Part shown: positions 60,726 to 64,000 of the stretch, piece after piece
Numbering within the stretch: the first letter of the stretch is position 1
Layout of the letters: every line of letters begins with the position of its first letter
Assembly (NCBI RefSeq): GCF_016545825.1
Contig: NC_052616.1
Span: forward strand, 7,564,001 to 7,628,000
Direction of reading: 5' to 3'
DNA from: Eucalyptus grandis
Taxonomy: Eukaryota > Streptophyta > Magnoliopsida > Myrtales > Myrtaceae
DNA: 64,000 bases
Made by a program: the position numbers and the translations under genes
Notes under the pieces: generated by a model
What the model saw: the letters and a program-made list of their open reading frames with translations, nothing else
Databases searched by the model: none
What the model was told of the DNA's origin: nothing

Positions 60726-60795
60726 AAAGGCTGGAACTAGCCTTACTAAAGTCTTCGCTGCTGCTGGATCATGCAAAAGTCAAAGGGAGTATGCA
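60726..60795 (-). pseudogene. YqgF exon 5 relic upstream of chimera copy 4
   Basis: Resembles the exon 5 relic upstream of copy 2 (ACTAGYCTTACYRA, GCTGCTG, GGATCATG, AAAAGTC). Heavily mutated; it marks the junction between the YqgF and chimera parts of the unit. Confidence 0.5.
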
Positions 60796-60813
60796 CAATC
60801 CCACCACGTGTAC

Positions 60814-61490
60814 AAAATTAATGATGTCAATGGTTGGGTTTTGGTTTGGATTTTTTAATTTTTTTAATTTTTTTAAGCTCAAACTCACTTCCTTACGGAT
60901 CAAGAAAACTCTCTTTCCTTCTTTTTTTCTTTTTCTTTTATTTCTTTTTTTCTCCGCAAAATATATTTCTCTCTAGTCGTCGTCTTCTTCTCCGTCTTGC
61001 TTCTTGAACGCGACTCTCTCCTCCCCACTCCAAGGCCTCACCTACCACTCCACCAGGTCCAACCCAGAACCTGTCCTCCTTGGCAAGATCGCCGGGCTGA
61101 AGCTTCGGATTCAGGCCCTACAGCGCGGAATATCAGATTCCGGGAGGCGATCCGAGGGAAGTGGCAAACGCGGCTGCACCGTTGCAGGTTTTGCAGGAGA
61201 GGAATTTAATCGCTGGAGAGGGGGTTGAGCGCGAGTCTGATGCTATTGGAGGTGAGAGAGGAGAAGGCGGTGGAGGAGAAGGAAACTGTGGCGGAGGAAA
61301 AGAGAGATGGAGATTAGGGCTTTCAGTGGCAATTTTGAGAGAGGTGAGAAAGAAGGGAGATTTCTGTTAACTAATCGAATTAAAATAATCTAAACCAAAA
61401 AATAAGAACAGTTATTTTTTTTCAATCCGAATAGAAAATGCATGAAATTTCAGCTTGGTTCGTTTTTCTCAATTCGGTTATGACAACCCT
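60814..61490. mobile_element. Probable insertion splitting YqgF copy C, with a coding-like core
   Basis: Interrupts homology to the YqgF exon 5/intron boundary: left flank ...CCACCACGTGTAC, right flank TATAAACGGAGAGCAC. The ends carry GGTTTGG and AACCG-type words as in the 3527-3900 repeat. The core at 61010-61370 is purine-rich and open in more than one frame, with no recognised protein. Boundaries and class are uncertain. Confidence 0.4.
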
Positions 61491-61492
61491 AC

Positions 61493-64000
61493 TATAAACG
61501 GAGAGCACTATCCCCTCATCATTAGTTAAATGATTTGGAAACTTCTGCGAAAAGGAGTCAACATTTAGCTTTCCAGATGGGAACAATTGGGACTGTCATT
61601 GGACCGCTCAAGAAAACAAGCTACTATATTGCTGGAAGCCCAAATGGGAAAAGTATGGAAATGAGTCTCTACAAGGGAACTGGCCATCAAATTGTATAGC
61701 AGCACAACTTTATAAGTAGAAGCATCGGCAAATTGGTAGCTTTGCGAGCACGTTGAATGATGCGGGACATATAGTAGAGGATGTAAAAATGAAGCCTTAC
61801 AAAATCCAAGAATTTATTTACTGTACATGATGTTGCTTCTACCATCACAATTCGGACCTTAAAAATTTGGATGAAACAAAGAAAGGTATGGAACCACTTT
61901 ATTGAGCTAACTACTGTGCATAATACATAATGCCTTAGTAAAAAAAAAAGGACATCAGGCTAAGATTTCGATAGAGGAAAACAAGTCGCGCCTTTGATGT
62001 AAAGGTTTCTTCCCAATATGTAGAACAAACGCCCTCGAGTTTTCCTATTTCAAAAAGCTTGTCCATGAAAACCTTCATTTACACAACCTGCTTATAGACA
62101 ACATAAAGGATTAAAGAAATTTATAAATAGCATGTCAGAAAAGCTATAGAAAATAATGGTTTAAAGGAAACGCATGTTAGGATTGCTACTACGAAACTGG
62201 TCGAGAGGGCAACCGACCACAAATCCAAGTAGTGAGAATTTAGATACCCGCATGTACACAAGGAAACGAGAACCCCATTAGGCCCCAAGCAGAAACATTT
62301 CCAAGACAATGCAAATTTACTTCATGTACACTTATCGGTAAGGATATTGTGACCCAAGACTGAGAAACAATAATATAATTGACCAAAACATGCCTAACTC
62401 TCTAAGAAACCCCAAAAAGCCTTAGGTCCAATCTCACTTATGCCCGGAATTTTTTTGTCTAAAAAAATCCCTAAATTTCACTTTAGTCCCATATCCATCC
62501 ACACATCCAAATATCAATACAAATTCTTCAAGATTATCCACATCAAGGCCAATTAAAAGTTCATCATCAAAATTTGTGTTTTCATCAACACCCTCACCTT
62601 TGTATGCAATGGCAGTAATCTCTCGATGCTAATAATCTTGAAGAAACCAATGGCAATTTTTTGGAAGCATTGGCAAATTTGACACTAGAGTTAAAGTTGG
62701 GATCTTTTTTTAAACCATAAAAGGTTCAAGACAGAATTGAGATTGGACCTAATGTTAAGAGTCTTTTTAGGGAATCAACCCCCAAAACCTAAGGTCTAAT
62801 CTAATTGAGAAACCAGGTCCGATGATTCTAGCCCTCTTATAGATGCGAACTAATGAGGCAAGAAATTAAAGATACTAATTTAGGGAATAAGCAATAACAA
62901 ATACCAAGCTTTAAGCAGAACCAACACCGATAAATTACTCATGGTTGAGGTCCTTCGCACAACGATACTCATGGTTGGGAGCCAGACCAAGTACGACAAA
63001 CAAAATTCTCCAGTCAACCCAAACACTTAGGTTGGAAAAACTTCCTTATAGGATGCATCCAAACAGTAATTCCCACGGGAGCAATTCCTCCAAGAAATGG
63101 AGATACTAACACAAAAGCAGGCTGAAAGGCAGCTCGCCAGACTCTGAAGAACAGTCGCCATCAAGTCAATATTTGTCTTCTTCCTAAGCAGAATGCTGCA
63201 ATTATGGCAACAACAAAGACTAATACCCCAACAGCAGAATACTGCAATTATGGCAACAACAAAGACTATTTCACTGGTGACATTTGTGTATACCCCAACA
63301 AGGCTAGGATCCCAAAAGAGAAAATAGAAAGTTCCCCCAGAGGGACAAGCTCCGGCAAATTCATGACTTCTAAGTTTCATCCTTCTGCATACAAAATAAC
63401 AAGAACAGTTCTCGTAAAAAATCAAATTGGGAAAAAGTACACCAAAAGTCTTAAATCTTATGTGATCAATTAAACGTTTAAGATTCAATTGTATTTCATA
63501 CATAAGATTTAGAACTTATAATACACATTTTGCAAATCAGATTTTTACATGCCAACTCTACAGAGTGAAGCGCATACTAACATCATTAAGATAAAAATCT
63601 GTACCAATCATCAAATGCAATCATCCTTTGATTTATATCATCCACAACTCAGTTATCTGATTCATTGAGTGTAACTGAGAATCATATAGAAATCTCAAAG
63701 TCACTGGCCCATGTACAACTTTACGTTCTATGCACCGGAGTGCATTCCGATGCTCAATTTCTGTGGAGGTAAAAACGCAAAGGAATTGATAAAAACATAA
63801 TATTGCAATTCATCTTCCCAAAGTATGATACAATGTTCATGAATGGCAATGCCTGGAGGGCGATCCAATCTTGTTACCTGAATCCGAGACATCAAGTCCA
63901 ACATACTTTTCGCTAACATCCAAGCCTGGCAAGCGGCCGTTTTTCTGCCTATGCACCATCAATACGTCCTGGAAGCCTGGAACAAGCTCAAAGGTTTCGC
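61493..64000 (-). pseudogene. YqgF/RuvX-type nuclease, copy C (broken, 5' end outside window)
   Basis: Exon 1 lies at the window edge: an 8-base duplication near 63970 shifts its frame into an early TGA, and the catalytic motif reads GLDVSEKYVGLDVSD instead of GLDVGDKYVGLAVSD. Exon 2, 63138-63195, has a GC donor. Exon 3, 62176-62247, has its acceptor AG changed to GG and its donor to AT. Exon 4, 61992-62087, contains an in-frame TAA at its second-third codon and a GC donor. Exons 5-6 are missing beyond an insertion. A 35-bp tandem duplication (63188-63222, 63234-63268) repeats the exon 2 acceptor region. Clearly non-functional. Confidence 0.9.

Noticed and set aside
61004..61228. Small gene in the insertion within YqgF copy C
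   Set aside because: Purine-rich and open in several frames, no recognised domain and no conserved copy in the other units.

Overview
The window is nuclear DNA of a flowering plant, most likely a eudicot. It has GT-AG spliced genes with plant-type products (HMA5-type copper ATPase, Cys-type glutathione peroxidase, AAE3-type acyl-activating enzyme, L-lectin receptor-kinase catalytic domain). It also has tRNA-derived SINEs, MITEs, a nested Ty3/gypsy element and long TG...CA repeats with 5-bp target duplications. I cannot name the species.

Left end (1-9 kb, plus strand): the C-terminal three quarters of a copper ATPase gene (1-2914); a second copy of its 3' end (4532-5162); two SINEs with 16-bp target duplications; and an intact phospholipid-hydroperoxide glutathione peroxidase gene (6652-8791) with an in-frame transit-peptide extension.

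The rest (9-64 kb) is a decayed tandem array. Its unit is: glutathione peroxidase (+), YqgF/RuvX-type nuclease gene (-), then a gene (-) whose protein joins the N-terminal adenylating domain of an AAE3-type (oxalyl-CoA synthetase-like) enzyme to the cytosolic part of an L-type-lectin receptor kinase, in one reading frame. Four copies of the chimera are present: 24599-27557, 36601-39358, 45123-47822 (1-base deletion after the start codon) and 57746-60431. A kinase-only relic lies at 44442-44942. YqgF is intact only at 31748-34831; copies at 9634-11999 and 61493-64000 are broken, and relics remain at 39610 and 60726. The peroxidase is intact in the first unit and a 3' relic in the second (30184-30768).

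The units have been enlarged by insertions: four 3.1-3.9 kb LTR-like elements without coding capacity (13627-16711; 17221-24283 containing 19494-22680; 48392-57124), a 5.2-kb gypsy element (49839-55034) nested in the last of these, a gag-bearing retroelement relic (about 28740-30183), a hAT-like MITE, a Tourist-like MITE and a 1.1-kb PIF/Harbinger-like element. Because the units are paralogous, several insertions can be checked against an empty site in another unit of the same window.

The chimera is the most unusual object. All copies lack the mobile C-terminal domain of the synthetase and carry a damaged ATP-phosphate loop, while the kinase keeps its glycine loop, VAVK lysine, HRD and DFG motifs. 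That pattern fits a non-enzymatic or ligand-sensing synthetase module wired to a cytosolic RD kinase. The sequence shows the fusion and the motif states; the sensing role is inference.
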